From the NCBI RefSeq assembly GCF_003590095.1, contig NC_039479.1:7378001-7442000 (forward strand): a stretch of 64,000 nt of DNA, given 5' to 3'. Source of the stretch: Trichoplusia ni. Lineage: Eukaryota; Arthropoda; Insecta; Lepidoptera; Noctuidae. Made by a program: the position numbers and the translations under genes. Under the pieces are notes generated by a model. The model did no database searches. It was not told where the DNA came from and saw only the letters and a program-made list of their open reading frames with translations. This document shows, piece after piece, positions 34,900 to 46,310 of the stretch. Position 1 is the first letter of the stretch; every line of letters starts with the position of its first letter.

Positions 34900-35618
34900 C
34901 ACGCTATCGTGCCCCGGTCGTGAAGTTTTCCTCGCCTCGTGTCTTGTCGGGCTGGTTTGTTTACTACGGCTACGAGGACGGCCGCGACACGTGCGGCACC
35001 GTCTCGTGCGCTATCAGCCTCCTCAGTGCACGATAACACCGCCATAACAACACTCATAACACTCGCTGCTACGACACGTAGCAACTGCTAAAATCAACAC
35101 TCAATTTTAGCAAACCGCTCCGTGTTAACGATAATGCAAGCCGGGGGTGTGCATATAGCGTGACGGTGTCGAGTGGGTGCCGTTCCCGTGGCAGCCAAAC
35201 ATAAACATCGCGTGATCGATAGCAGTAGGCAGAGGATCGCGTGCGGCGGCGGTGGTGCGGCAGGCATAGTCGGCGGCCATCTGAGCGGAGCGGTGCGCGT
35301 CTAGCCGGTGCCAGCAGCGGGAACAATGAGCGCGCCTTGACCTTGCGGCGCGCGGGAGGCAGGGCGCGCGATGACGCCAGCTCGGACGACTCGCGGTTCG
35401 GCTTTCGGGTGCGATCCTTTGCGGACGCGTAATCGGCGGTCAGCGTGATTCTGAAGCGCGTCAAAAATTCCGGGGCGGGTGGGCGGCGCCGCGACGCCGG
35501 GGACTCTCACGCCGCACTCATTCTGCGAGCCGGCGCCGACGCCGACGCGCCTCGAACGATCGACCGACCGAGCCGACTCCCGCCGACCGAGTAAACCGCG
35601 ACATGCGCGCGCTCCGTC
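34900..35618 (+). promoter_or_regulatory. GC/CpG-rich promoter and 5' UTR region of the second slob-like N-terminus
   Basis: The base composition changes abruptly to GC- and CpG-rich here and stays so through the coding exon at 35619, as at many insect promoters. No TATA box was seen. Long antisense ORFs at 35301-36017 are a by-product of the composition. Confidence 0.5.
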
Positions 35619-35626
35619 ATGGGTAA
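35603..35626 (+). promoter_or_regulatory. uORF overlapping the MGNVQCC start codon
   Basis: ATG at 35603 opens a seven-codon frame (MRALRHG) that ends at TAA 35624-35626, overlapping the main ATG at 35619 in another frame. Ribosomes using it would miss the main start, so it probably lowers translation. An in-frame stop upstream of the main ATG (TAA at 35592) rules out an N-terminal extension. Confidence 0.7.
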
Positions 35627-35978
35627 CGTGCAGTGCTGCGCCAGCGGACGCTTCCCGAAAGGCAAGCCGCCGAACAAACCGAAGGACAAGAAGAAAACGA
35701 AAGGACTCAAGGGTATCACTAAGAAAAGTAACGGTGTGGGTAGTGGTAAAGGCAACGGAGCCGTGCAGAAAGTGGTGACGATGGCAGAAGACGGCAGCGA
35801 GAAGGCGGCGCCTGCCGAGGCGGTGGTGCAAGCGCTGCCGGCCGCAGCCGACGTCCAGGACGGCGCGCTGCCGCGGCTGCAGGACAGCGCCGCGCAGCAG
35901 GCTGCGCCCTCCGACTGCGAGTCCGACTCCCCTCGCTCCGAGAGTATGGCGGCTGCCAGGGAACGTTTCTTCGGTCAG
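35619..35978 (+). CDS. Alternative first coding exon with acylated N-terminus (probably same slob-like gene)
   Basis: 120 codons from ATG (context gtcATGGg) to the phase-0 donor ggtcag|gtatat. The protein starts MGNVQCC: Gly2 with Cys6 fits the N-myristoylation pattern, and Cys6-Cys7 could be palmitoylated. A lysine-rich stretch follows (PPNKPKDKKKTKGLKGITKK), so stable attachment to the inner plasma membrane is expected. The rest is low-complexity Ala/Glu/Gln-rich sequence, ending SESMAAARERFFGQ. An in-frame stop upstream makes this a first coding exon. Its donor has the same phase as the exon ending at 32067, on the same strand 3.9 kb away, so the two segments could be alternative N-termini of one gene. 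Whether it is Slob or a separate gene cannot be settled here. GC-rich, unlike its surroundings. Confidence 0.75.
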
Positions 35979-36961
35979 GTATATATCGATATTGTTCAAA
36001 ATAGATTGTTTCCCCATATCGCTAGAGCGTAATAGGAACAGGAATATTACAAATGCCGTGCGGCGTGACGAGCTAATCCCTTTATCGTAGCGGAACGAAT
36101 CTGCCGGCCTCGGAGGTCGCTCTGCTTTACATCAGCTAATGTTGTACTCATAACTCATGATAACTCTACGACGGTATCGGTTCACGTGTACTATCTTAAG
36201 AGTATCGACTGGCAATAAAACAGATGTTTGTTTTTATCTGAAGATGTCGGTGAAATTTAATAGCATGGAATAACAGTTAGTTATTCTTAGCGTCAGCAAA
36301 AATAACATTTTTTCCAATCGAACATGTTGACTGTTGGTTCATCTCTTTTCCATAATCCAAACATCGACCTAATGGTATTTATACACGTTCATAACACGTT
36401 TAGGTCAGGTACCTGTGGGTTTGACATTCAGAAGTTTTAATTTTTAAAGAGACTAGTGTATTAATTAAACGGTGCAATGGTACGGATGTAACTTTGTGAT
36501 TTAGTATTATACATGAATTATATTCTCAAGTATTATATCACTAATCACAAAACGAGTACCTACTGCGCAGAAACGAATGTTTACATTACATATACGTGTA
36601 CATTTGTAAGCAACAAACTCAGTACCGCGGCTTCAAATTCAGATAAAATTGAATCTTAAAACGTATTACGTACAAATATCACATCCACTTACATTTTTTG
36701 CTTTAATATATTGTGTTGAGTGTTAAAATCAATATTCAATTTCAAACGCTCATCTTATTTCATTAACACTGGTTTGTATTAAAAGGTTACTGAACAGGTC
36801 TAGGATGATCTAATGTGCATATATTAATGCCATCAAGGACTATGTTACTACAGTAAAACTCACTATAAACAATGGATAAGACACCAATGTTCAACAAACA
36901 AATCGATAGCAGAACGTTTGGTAATATTTTTGTATTTTTTTAATAAAAAACTCTCCTGCAG

Positions 36962-37018
36962 TTGAGAATTTAATCCGTTCACAAAGACACCCAGACTCAG
37001 AGCAAGCATTTATGGAAG
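36962..37018 (-). repeat. tRNA-derived SINE (family B) fragment
   Basis: gaatttaatccgttcacaaa and acacccagactcagagcaag match the tail and body. The following 37100-37220 GC-rich segment is of unknown origin. Confidence 0.55.
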
Positions 37019-37711
37019 CTTGGCACATGCGGTGATTCGTGATTGTTATGTTCTAGCCGCTACACAACGGGCACAATAGGCTTGGCTTGGTGACCTCGCT
37101 CTTTCTTCTTTATCGGGAAGACCTCAGGGTCCGCGGCCAGGAGATGTTGGAGATGTGTGCGGGGCCGGCTCTTACCGGCCTTAACCGGAGGGCTTCACCC
37201 TTCCTGGTTACTGGACCCACTGAGCGCGGCATGCAAACATTAACTACTCTACATTTAACAACGTATTTTCGGATTTTGTTGACACGTAACTAAAACCAAG
37301 GTTCCATTTTTTCGACATATTTCGCTTAAGCAACTAATTATTATTTTCAAATAATTCAAATTGCAATTTATTTATGATTTTTAATCTGATTTTGCATGCT
37401 TCATCGTTCTTAATTAATATTTGTTTGCAAACTGTCGACTGAAATATACTCGGAGGAATAATTGAGACATCTTTTTCAAAATCAAATATCGAATGTTTCA
37501 GAATTAGTGATGATTCACTAAAAGTATTTTAATTGTACCTAAGGTGGTTGTTTACATTTTCATTATCATAAGATACAAATATGTCAAGACTAACAGTTAA
37601 TAAAAAAATACGTATGTACAGTACGCACCTATAACAAACACAGTTCCATTTTTTACACATTAATTAATTTGTGTAAACAATAATTTAAGCAGCTACCAAT
37701 TTATTAAAAAC

Positions 37712-37960
37712 TAGCTGTTGCCCGCGACTTCGTCTGCGTGGTTAGAAGATATAAGTTATGACTTTTTCTTCGCTCCTATTGGTCGCAGCGTGATGATATA
37801 CATATAGCCTAAAACCTCCCTCGATTAGTGGTATATTCAACACAAAAATATTTTTTCAATTTGAACCAGTAGTTTCTGAGAATAGCGCGTTCAAACAAAC
37901 AATCAAACAAACAATTAGTATATACATAGTACATACATAGTAATTAGTATATATATAGTA
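37712..37960 (+). repeat. Dispersed repeat family G (LINE/SINE 3' end type)
   Basis: Starts ctagctgttgcccgcgactt then cgtctgcgtggttagaagat, a hallmark of very common lepidopteran repeats. It goes on with agtttctgagaatagcgcgt and tcaaacaaacaatcaaac. A short region of imperfect tagtatataca repeats closes it. Confidence 0.75.
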
Positions 37961-38439
37961 CAATTAGTATATAGTTCCCAACGATATCTTCGCTACGTTT
38001 CATCGATTTTTAATTTCTCGCGCGGAGATTTTCATATTACGATAACTCATTACCTATTAACATTTTTGGCGTAGTGTAAAAGGCAATTTTGTTCTACATT
38101 ACATGCATAATATATCTAACTTATTTATTTGGATAAGGATTAATACTGTATTGTTAAAAAGAGGTTCGTAAATAACCCATAATTTTACTGTATTAAGAAA
38201 ACACATAAAAATGGTTATTGTGGGTTATCCTTGGAAGATAGACATATACCACCGCGGACTTTTTTGTAGATCTATTAAAAAGGTACAAACCCGCCATACA
38301 TTGTTTTGTTGTAACTCAAAAGGTTTTGGCAGCGTTCTCGATGAAAGCTCTCGAATGGCTTAATTTTTTCCGACATGTTTAACTAATATCGCTGTAATAT
38401 CGTCAGTTTACACAAAACCTAAACTTATTATACACTAAA

Positions 38440-38579
38440 ACCTTCCTCAAGAATTGCTCTATCTATCGTTGAAAACCGCATAAAAATCCGTTCAGTACTT
38501 TTCTAGTTTATCGCGAACAGACAGACAGACAGACAGACAGACAGACGCGGCGGGGGACTTTGTTTTATAATATGTAAGG
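38440..38579 (+). repeat. Repeat family G-like tail with (CAGA)n
   Basis: Contains aaaccgcataaaaatccgtt and cagtacttttctagtttatc, then the microsatellite and ggggactttgttttataata. This is the end structure seen in many lepidopteran microsatellite-associated elements. Confidence 0.65.
38517..38546 (+). repeat. (ACAG)n microsatellite
   Basis: Seven and a half perfect ACAG units. Confidence 0.95.
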
Positions 38580-41107
38580 ATCACTAAAAGATATTTGCCG
38601 CTTAAACAAATTACATATAAAATAAATGTTTCTAGTTTCATCCATATCAGCTAAAATAAATACTTATTATATATGTATACTTATTTTTATACCGATACTA
38701 ATGCAAATACGCCATACAACTTAGCGTACGTTTCCAACAAAAATCTGACTCATACATTATATTTACATTCACAAACTGTTCTGGCTGTTTTCAATCCACC
38801 TTGTCTGGGTTATTTATCAGATTTGATTCACCAATTCCATTTTTTTCTCCTTGATTTCTCCCGACGCCCACGCCTCTTCACGTGTCAAATTAAAAAAGTA
38901 TACGTCATAGTAAAGAAATTGTAAACATTGGAAGCTCAGATCTCCGAATTGCGCGTTCGGATTTTAAAACTTCTTGGCTTTGATAACTCATTGAAATGTG
39001 TCATTGACACAGGAGGAAAGTGACCGAACATTTGATTCGGTTCCCCCCACTTTTTGGAGAGAGTCCAGACGTTTTCCCGAAATAACTTGGAGTGTTCCGA
39101 GTTATTGCAAGATTTCATCGGTAGCTGCAATAGTTCGTTCCGCTTGCTACGACACACCTTTGTGCTCGTCCCAGTTTCAGGCCGGCTGTATAACATAGTA
39201 ACTCGTTTTTAGAAGCAGTTCCGATTATTAGATATAATATGTACGTTTCGGGTAATTTCTGCGTTATTCACATGATTTATAATTATAACATTGATAATGA
39301 AGCACTTTTTAGCATTATAAAAAATGAAAGCGCCGAATACTTATAGTCTTCATTATAACTTAACAAAACATTCAAAATTAGTTATTTATTATACCTTTCT
39401 GTAGAATTGGCTATTGTTATTAAAAGTGTTATTTATCTTCATTTTAAAATACACTCACATTTTGACTTTAAAAAAAGGAAAAAAGTTAAATAATGTAAAA
39501 TATGAAGAAGCCTGAGGCACCTTATTCCGATTTAAAAATTCTAATCCCGATGCATTCGGTTCCCAATTTCTCCTCAAGTCGAGAAGAAAATACTCAAATG
39601 TTAAGTGTTTTCGATAAAAATATAACCCTTCCAATGTTTCAGCCTAAACAAAAACTCACACAGTGTAAAACTATGATCTAAAACACTATTTAGCAAATCG
39701 TAGTACCTACTCACGTGCATAAGGTCTGAAATGTATGGTAGCGTGCATTCGAGTCAAAGAGCATTATTTGCTTATATAAACATGAACAGCTAAATTATTA
39801 ATTGCATAATTTATTTTACAGATTAAAATAACTTGTAAATAGTTTTGATAACACCGTTCTTCTAAATACATCGCATTTAGTTTCGGAACGCGAAGCCAAG
39901 CAAATTAGAAATCAGTCGTAATGATCTATAGCTCTCACATTTTATGACTATTCAATTTGGACGGGTTCAATATATAGTCACTCGTTTTGTTTCGGAACGC
40001 GACTAACTTTATTGAAAAGCAATAAAGTTCATATCCACTCAACATTTCATTTACAAAACGTTTGTATGGGAAAAAGAAAAGGGCTGTTTTAGGAGTTTCA
40101 GGAGCAGGGAATTACTCCCTTTATCTTAACCCAAAGCGGAAGAAGTCATTTGACGAGTTCCCATCCGGGAAAAAAGGTCGCTCTCTGTCCGTCATGCCGA
40201 AAACTGAGACAGGGTCAGACAAGGCAGGTCAATACCGTATGACGTCATATCATCGTTAAACAAATCAGTATTCATGAGCCTGACGCTGATTCGAATGGTA
40301 TGCAGTTAGAAGATGGCCGCACCCAAACATCACAAAAAAACCTTCAGAATGTCTTAAATCAAAGCGGTTATTTACTTTGTAGTTAAATAATGTATGAATG
40401 TAACTTGTGGGTTGTAATTGGCATTCAATAGGTTATGGAAACCTTTTAATCGTTGGTTAATCTCGCCGCAATCAATAACGCTAGCCTAGAGATTAGCCAT
40501 TATTATCCTGGTCGAAATCATCGTCATTGCCTTGGGAAAGGAATCTTACTGGTTTCTTAAATACTTATCCCTTCCTTATAGTTGGGGCTCAAACGGCAAC
40601 GCAAAACACCCTAGTCTTATTTATATGTAACTGTTACATCTGTTGTTTATTAAATATGTACGTTTGATTTCAAATTGCACGTAATTACTAAAGGGCAGCC
40701 GACAATGATTTTAATAGATTTATTAATCCGATCTTGAGGCAGGATTATGCTTTTTTTTAATTGTAGTACAAGAATTGGTTTTATAAAATCGTAAATAGCC
40801 CACAGTTAAAATGTGCTAAGATGGGTCATGCCTTTATAGACTTAAAACTGGCAATGTTTTATATAGCGTGCGTAAGACCGTTATAATTCGCAGAAAACAT
40901 GTAAATATTTATTTTATTTTGCTCCACCGGTTATACGAGATTTTAATGTATTTAAATAATAATGCGATGACGAAGTTTCTAAATTAGAAGACATACAAAC
41001 TCCTTATTTATATCAATGATCAAACAGAAGAAATTGTCAATTGATGAGATCATGTTTTAAAAATATATAATTGACGTCATCGTTATTTATTTAATATTGT
41101 AATAAAA

Positions 41108-41215
41108 ACCATTTTTTTATATGCCCACTATGTCCCACTGCTGGGCAAAGGCCTCCCCAAATCCTTCCACGATTCTCTGTTGTGCACGCGGACGAAGTCG
41201 CGGGCAAAGGCTAGT
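41108..41215 (-). repeat. Repeat fragments of LINE origin
   Basis: cactatgtcccactgctggg and aaaggcctccccaaatcctt are hallmarks of moth LINE-derived repeats. They are followed by gacgaagtcgcgggcaaagg, the reverse complement of the start of family G. Confidence 0.65.
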
Positions 41216-41644
41216 AATATATAATAACTCCGCCGAAACAAAGTATTCGATAATTTTAAGAAATACTGTATGAAATAGGCACTGATGCATCTAAAACACG
41301 ACTTTTACGAACTTTTAGTGATCCGACTTGACCCTTTGCGTAGGGTATCCTAAAACATCAACAGTTTGGAAGTCTGAAGAACATAGGTTTGTACGATACG
41401 TATTTAAAGTAAAAACCGGTTAGTCATGTATGTCAGCGAAGTTATTGCCGAAACCTTGCTTAACTGCTTGCAGGACGAGGCAAAAAGTTAATCAGAAACT
41501 GTACAAAAAAATAATAAAAATATTTAATTACCGTACATTTCAAATAAATAATAGTTTAAAAAAAAACTAAAAACACGCTTTTCATAGAAAACCGTATTTA
41601 AAAATATGAAAATTAATTTTAATAAATTTGAATTAAGAGACAAG

Positions 41645-41752
41645 CATTCGTAGATCACATAAATGCTTGTCCTACGCGGGGATCGAACCAGCGAAACGTT
41701 GTGCTCGTCGTGGTGGCCGTTTGGCGTGGTGACTTCAACCACTCGGCCATTG
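41645..41752 (-). repeat. tRNA-derived SINE (family B)
   Basis: cattcgtagatcacataaat, cctacgcggggatcgaacca and cttcaaccactcggccattg give the complement of body, B box and A box. Confidence 0.7.
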
Positions 41753-41815
41753 GAAGAGAGATGCCACTATACGGTGTATTGCTCTGTCACTTTTCCACAA
41801 CCGCAATGTATAATA
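41745..41815. repeat. Short hairpin unit (family D)
   Basis: gaagagagatgccactatac, ggtgtattgctctgtcactt and ttccacaaccgcaatgtata. It abuts the SINE. Confidence 0.5.
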
Positions 41816-43111
41816 GCGGTCTTGATGCCTATAGAATTCTCCATCAGTTTACCCTCTGGTACTTCTATGTTTGTTCCTCCTTCACGCAAAAACTACTGAA
41901 CGGATTTAAATGAAGCTTTTTACATAGATAGTTTATGACCAGGATTAACACATAGAATATTAATAAATTTTTATATCGTTCCCCTTTTGATCATTTTCGA
42001 TGTACAGGGGCTGGCTCGAGGGCCACAGCCCTGAATAAATAAACATAAGCAAAATTACAAATTCTCTTGAAATATTCTAGTCAACGTAATTCGTCGTGGG
42101 TCTATTATGTAAGGTCTAACACATAATGGATTGTCACAAAATTACGTGCAAAGTCTACTGATTGTCTTTTCAAATTGGGTATTACAATCAGAGATGGGTG
42201 ATCCCAGACAGTAATGATCGACCGCGTGACGTGTCAACACCTCATTGGCTATTCGGGCTAGACGTGACGATCATAGCAATAATTGTAGCATTACGTAATT
42301 GTGATAATTTTGTACGAAGCGAAGGGACAAAGTGACAATGTCGCCGCACAGACTAATACATCCGTAATTACACGACAAGCGAGCACAGATTTTTATAAAA
42401 TAAAATTAGCTTGGGTTTTTTATCGTCATTTTGCTTTGTTTTTAATACTGGCGATTTTTTCGGAATTCCTAGTGTGTTAATAACTATCAACGAATCTGCT
42501 CAAATTAAATTTTCTAGCCCATTTTTAAGTAGCTATCAATACCTCCAGTACTACTCGCACTTGACCAGTTATTTTATAGAAACAAAGATAATAACAAGTT
42601 TATAATTCACACTGTGTTTAATATTTTAAATAAACCATGACTCAAACATTACGCGTCTAATAGTAAACAAATATGATACATATTATAAGAAAATGCTTGA
42701 AAGATTAAAGGTTGTAGTGTTAGAAGATAAATATTATCTACGCATAATGAAGTTATTTTATAAAAGAACAGAAGCTTTTTTAAATATATCTCGATTCTCG
42801 ATTTCAATATCCACATTGCTTCTGTCCGTAGAAAGGAACGTTTTCCAAGACGGCAATCCAGAAAAAAATGTCCTCCCGTATTAAGTTTGATCAACTTATG
42901 ACGAAAGATTATCAAAATAAGTGGGTAGTCGTAACGCAAATAAGAGTGAACTAATAGAGTACTAAGTGTCATAATGACTAAAGTGTGGTACTTCCATCTA
43001 CGTATTGTGCTAAGTGATCAACCAAGATCTTCACCGCTGAGAATTGGTGTTTAAGTCGACCTAACACCATCGTGATTTTACTGATTTTTTAAGTCACGCA
43101 GCTCTTAGCTC

Positions 43112-43265
43112 TTGACTGCACGGATAGCCGAGTAGGATCCCCATGCCAAATCCACTGAGCGTGGCGGTCGTGGGTTCGATCCCCGCGTAGGACAAGCAGA
43201 CGTTTAATTCACGAATGCTTGTTTTGAGGCCGTGCTGCAAATGAAGGTTTGTGAGACCCCTGTGT
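43112..43265 (+). repeat. tRNA-derived SINE (family B)
   Basis: Head tgcacggatagccgagtagg, B box cgtgggttcgatccccgcgt, then gacaagcag and a tail tgtgagacccctgtgtcaca. Confidence 0.75.
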
Positions 43266-43669
43266 CACAATCATTGAATTCTTAAAAAAAACCCTTCATT
43301 TACACTTACTGAGAGCCAATGCTTTAATTGAAGTAGGTATATTATATAAATAATCACTATATTAATAGACGCAGTACTTGAAGTTGTTTGAAATAATTAC
43401 CGCCCACGACGAATGGAATCATCATTAAAATTAAATGGATACATGTAAATATATGTCCTTGGCTAGTCTGTTACGATTAATATCAATTATATGATATAAT
43501 AATATAAACCTATATATCCATTTAATTTAGATTGTTTTTCAACTAGAATCGTTTTTGAAAATGTGCCTCCTTATTCCATTCTTAAATCGAATTATAAGTT
43601 TTATATAGTTTAAAATGGCGAAGTTGCTTAATACGAGAGCTGTTAGATCAATATGTGACCAATATTGAA

Positions 43670-43912
43670 ATAACAGCCGGTACCCACAATTCAACGTGCC
43701 TTCCGAATCACGGAGGAACTCGTGACAAATATGGTCACCCATGTACGCACCGACCGCGTCAAGCGTCTAGGGGCCCACTATGACCAGAGGTCCAGCACTC
43801 CCGAAGAAATAAAAAAAGGTCCCCTAGATCCGGCCCTGGTCAAGCGTAGCTTAACCTGTGACCGATTCGCTTATACAGCTATAGCTAAGCCACGAGCTCC
43901 GTCTACAGCAGT
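43670..43912 (-). repeat. Dispersed repeat family A with a nested 72-bp insertion
   Basis: Matches 26090-26222: cacaattcaacgtgccttcc, cgcaccgaccgcgtcaagcg, agcttaacctgtgaccgatt and gccacgagctccg. The family is interrupted at 43767-43838 by 72 bases flanked on both sides by GTCAAGCGT (43758-43766 and 43839-43847). The copies at 25893 and 44838 lack this segment. Confidence 0.75.
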
Positions 43913-44328
43913 GTAGCCAGTGTATAAGTTTGTTTAAGTCCAAAGTCACGAGATTCATATAAACCTACTTGAATGTTTGAGTTTACATTTTGACGACATT
44001 ATAAAGACATGTGAGGTTGAATAGATAGTAGTTTATTACAATGTTGAGGATGCTAAATCTATGATGGATTATTTCTATTTACGATGACGCAATATGTTAT
44101 GCAAGCAGTATACAGGTTCAAGGTTCAAAGTTGATTTAAATGCTAAGGTCGGGTCTTTATAATATTTAAAAATTCTAATTTTTTACATGAGGCGTTGCAA
44201 AGCTCCTGCACCCAAAACAATTTAAAATCGTGTTAACATCAAAAATAGGAAAGCTTCAAAAGTGTATGTAAAACATTGCTTTTCATTTTGTTGTCAGTTG
44301 TTTGATCTTATGAGTGAGTAACTGTACA

Positions 44329-44532
44329 GGGTCCCAATTCTGCTATTTACAATGACCGATGAATGAATGAAAATTGGCTTAAAATGACACTTTTCGTATT
44401 GTTTTAAGCATTTTTCCTATACAATAATTGGAAATTTAGACAAGCAAAATGCTTAAGAGAATAGGAATAATTTCAAATTTAATCCAATTGCCATTCATTC
44501 ATCGGCCATTGTAAATAGCAGAATCGGGGCCC
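44329..44532. mobile_element. Palindromic MITE (family C), complete copy
   Basis: About 204 bases with long inverted arms: the left starts gggtcccaattctgctattt and the right ends aaatagcagaatcggggccc. Each arm continues with the ggccgatgaatgaatggcaa motif or its complement. No ORF, so it is a non-autonomous element. No convincing target-site duplication was seen. Confidence 0.8.
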
Positions 44533-44837
44533 AGGCCTTACAATGAAACAGAATCGTTCAAAATGAAGAGTAGAGGAAAAATCGCTCCTTTCAAAAAGGA
44601 ATGTCATTTTTATACATATAAGGTTTTGTATCTTGGGAAAAGGCTAGGGAAATGATGATCAGCACTAGCGCTCATGAAATTGATACTTAATCTACGGCCG
44701 AGAAACTTTAACCACCACTTCTTCTATTTTGTATGGCAGGGTTGCTTGAAAGTTCTCATGCACGGAGGCATGCTTCGCCTTACGTAAAAGCATAATCCAA
44801 TCTTTAATTCAACATTGATTAATAGCCATAAGTACCA

Positions 44838-45130
44838 GGTTAAGCTACACTTAACACTGTCGGTCCGTGGACGGCTGACAGATTTCATAATAAGTTCCGC
44901 CGTGTTTCGGAAGGCACGTTAAATTGTGGGTCCCGGCTGTTATTTACACATTTTTGACAGGCATTTACTGGTAGTAAGAACCTATAACAGTTTAACAACC
45001 AATCTAACTAAGGGGCATCGTGTTGCCTAGGTAACTGGATTGAGGAGGTCAGATAGGCAGTCGCCTCTTGTAATACATACACACGTACTTAGGAGAGACC
45101 CCAAGACAGTTAGGCAAAGGCTATGATGAT
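44838..45130 (+). repeat. Dispersed repeat family A, near full-length
   Basis: gttaagctacacttaacact, ggaaggcacgttaaattgtg, gaggaggtcagataggcagt and a diverged end with cagttaggcaaaggctatg. Opposite orientation to 25893. Confidence 0.75.
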
Positions 45131-45819
45131 CATGAAGTAGTGTCAAAGCTGTAATAAAATTCCCGCGTAAATAAACGTATTTGTTATTGTATTTTGTGTT
45201 TTTAAGAATAGCAACTTTCCTTTGCATCAATAAAATATAATTTTCTTTAAGATTCTTTGTCAGTAATCCGTAGCAAAAATCAAGAATCAAACGTTATGTT
45301 GTTAAACGTGCATAGTATTAATGACTACTAGATATTTAATATACGTTTCGTCACGCAGTGCAATACTCATATTACAGTCATCATTGTTTCATTTGGCATA
45401 GGATCTTAGAAAAACGACGCTTTACCTACCTACTTTATGTACCTAAAGGCATAAATAAGCAATATTTATGCCAATTTTACGTATTGAACGATATTTAAGA
45501 TCTATTATCACCACCGGGTCTTATTACCGTGGTTCTTTCACTCCTAGCTGCGTTATTCGATACACCAACCGCTGACATAGTATGTAATATTTGAGCTATA
45601 AGATTATAAGTTTGAGCAATTCACAGTGATTTTTAGTCCGCCTTTTATTCTTAAACTTTTTGTCTCGCCACGAAATCTTTTCTGCGACTTTTATTTTTGT
45701 AAATTGTGTCAAGGGATCTTTTGTGTGATGTGTGGAGCAACGATTTAAATAGAAAACTAATGTAATATTTTTCTGACAACAAACTTACTCCAATAATATG
45801 AGTAAGTATATTTTCCGTT

Positions 45820-45880
45820 GTGGAAAAGAGATGGCGCTCTACACTGTGTAGCGTGCTGTCTCGCTTTCACTTACTTACTT
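45820..45880. repeat. Short hairpin unit (family D)
   Basis: gaaaagagatggcgctctac then actgtgtagcgtgctgtctc and gctttcac. The two halves are imperfectly complementary. Confidence 0.55.
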
Positions 45881-46234
45881 TACCGGTCGATGGCTCCCAG
45901 ACAACAAGCTGTAAAGTCAGAAAGTATTATAAGAAAGTGACTTTCAAATAGAATGACTCTTGTATTTATTGATCGATGGAAACATAATGCATTCAGGTGG
46001 TTACCATGGCGATTAAGGTTATTGAACCTAATAGACCAGAGGCAGTGTTAATTCAGATCGATAAGATTTATATGAGGAGTAGAATAAAATTTCACAAATT
46101 GTGCAAACTAAGCAAATTTTGTAATATCGAAAACAGCTGACTTCACTGATATACTTATGTATTTCTAATTACGTTCAAAATGTAGATATTTAATACACCG
46201 AAATTAAATTACACAGAACAAATTATTGTGCTCA

Positions 46235-46310
46235 CGGAATTGAACCTACGACCTCTGGTACAGCAGTGGACCCCTAACGACTAGATCAATAGGCCAGTCA
46301 GCATAATTCT
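46235..46310 (-). repeat. Second tRNA-like repeat
   Basis: On the minus strand, tgactggcctattgatctag and gtcgtaggttcaattccgtg form A- and B-box-like blocks (GGTTCAATTCC). The head differs from family B. It looks like another tRNA-derived SINE head rather than a gene: the helices do not pair well. Confidence 0.5.

Noticed and set aside
34866..35084. 72-codon minus-strand ORF with a hydrophobic start and a cysteine-rich end, like a small secreted peptide
   Set aside because: It opens with TTG; from the first ATG the signal region is short and weak, an in-frame stop lies just upstream, and the frame lies in the CpG-rich promoter region.
35301..36017. 238-codon ORF on the minus strand
   Set aside because: It is the antisense of the CpG-rich 5' UTR and MGNVQCC exon; its Arg/Ala/His-rich product is what GC-rich antisense gives, and no family is recognised.
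38517..38546. CRISPR-like or satellite array
   Set aside because: A simple ACAG microsatellite at the end of a retroelement-type repeat.
38936..39198. Overlapping ORFs of 86 and 66 codons on opposite strands
   Set aside because: No recognisable domain, and both strands are open equally, which points to composition rather than coding.
40062..40259. 65-codon basic ORF (MYGKKKRAVLGVSGAGN start)
   Set aside because: Resembles fragments of dispersed moth repeats rather than a protein family; no splice sites or start context support it.
43722..43916. 64-codon plus-strand ORF with a protein-like composition
   Set aside because: Lies wholly within repeat family A and its nested insertion; other copies lack the frame.
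46235..46310. Possible second tRNA gene
   Set aside because: The B box is good but the anticodon and acceptor stems do not pair; better explained as a SINE head.
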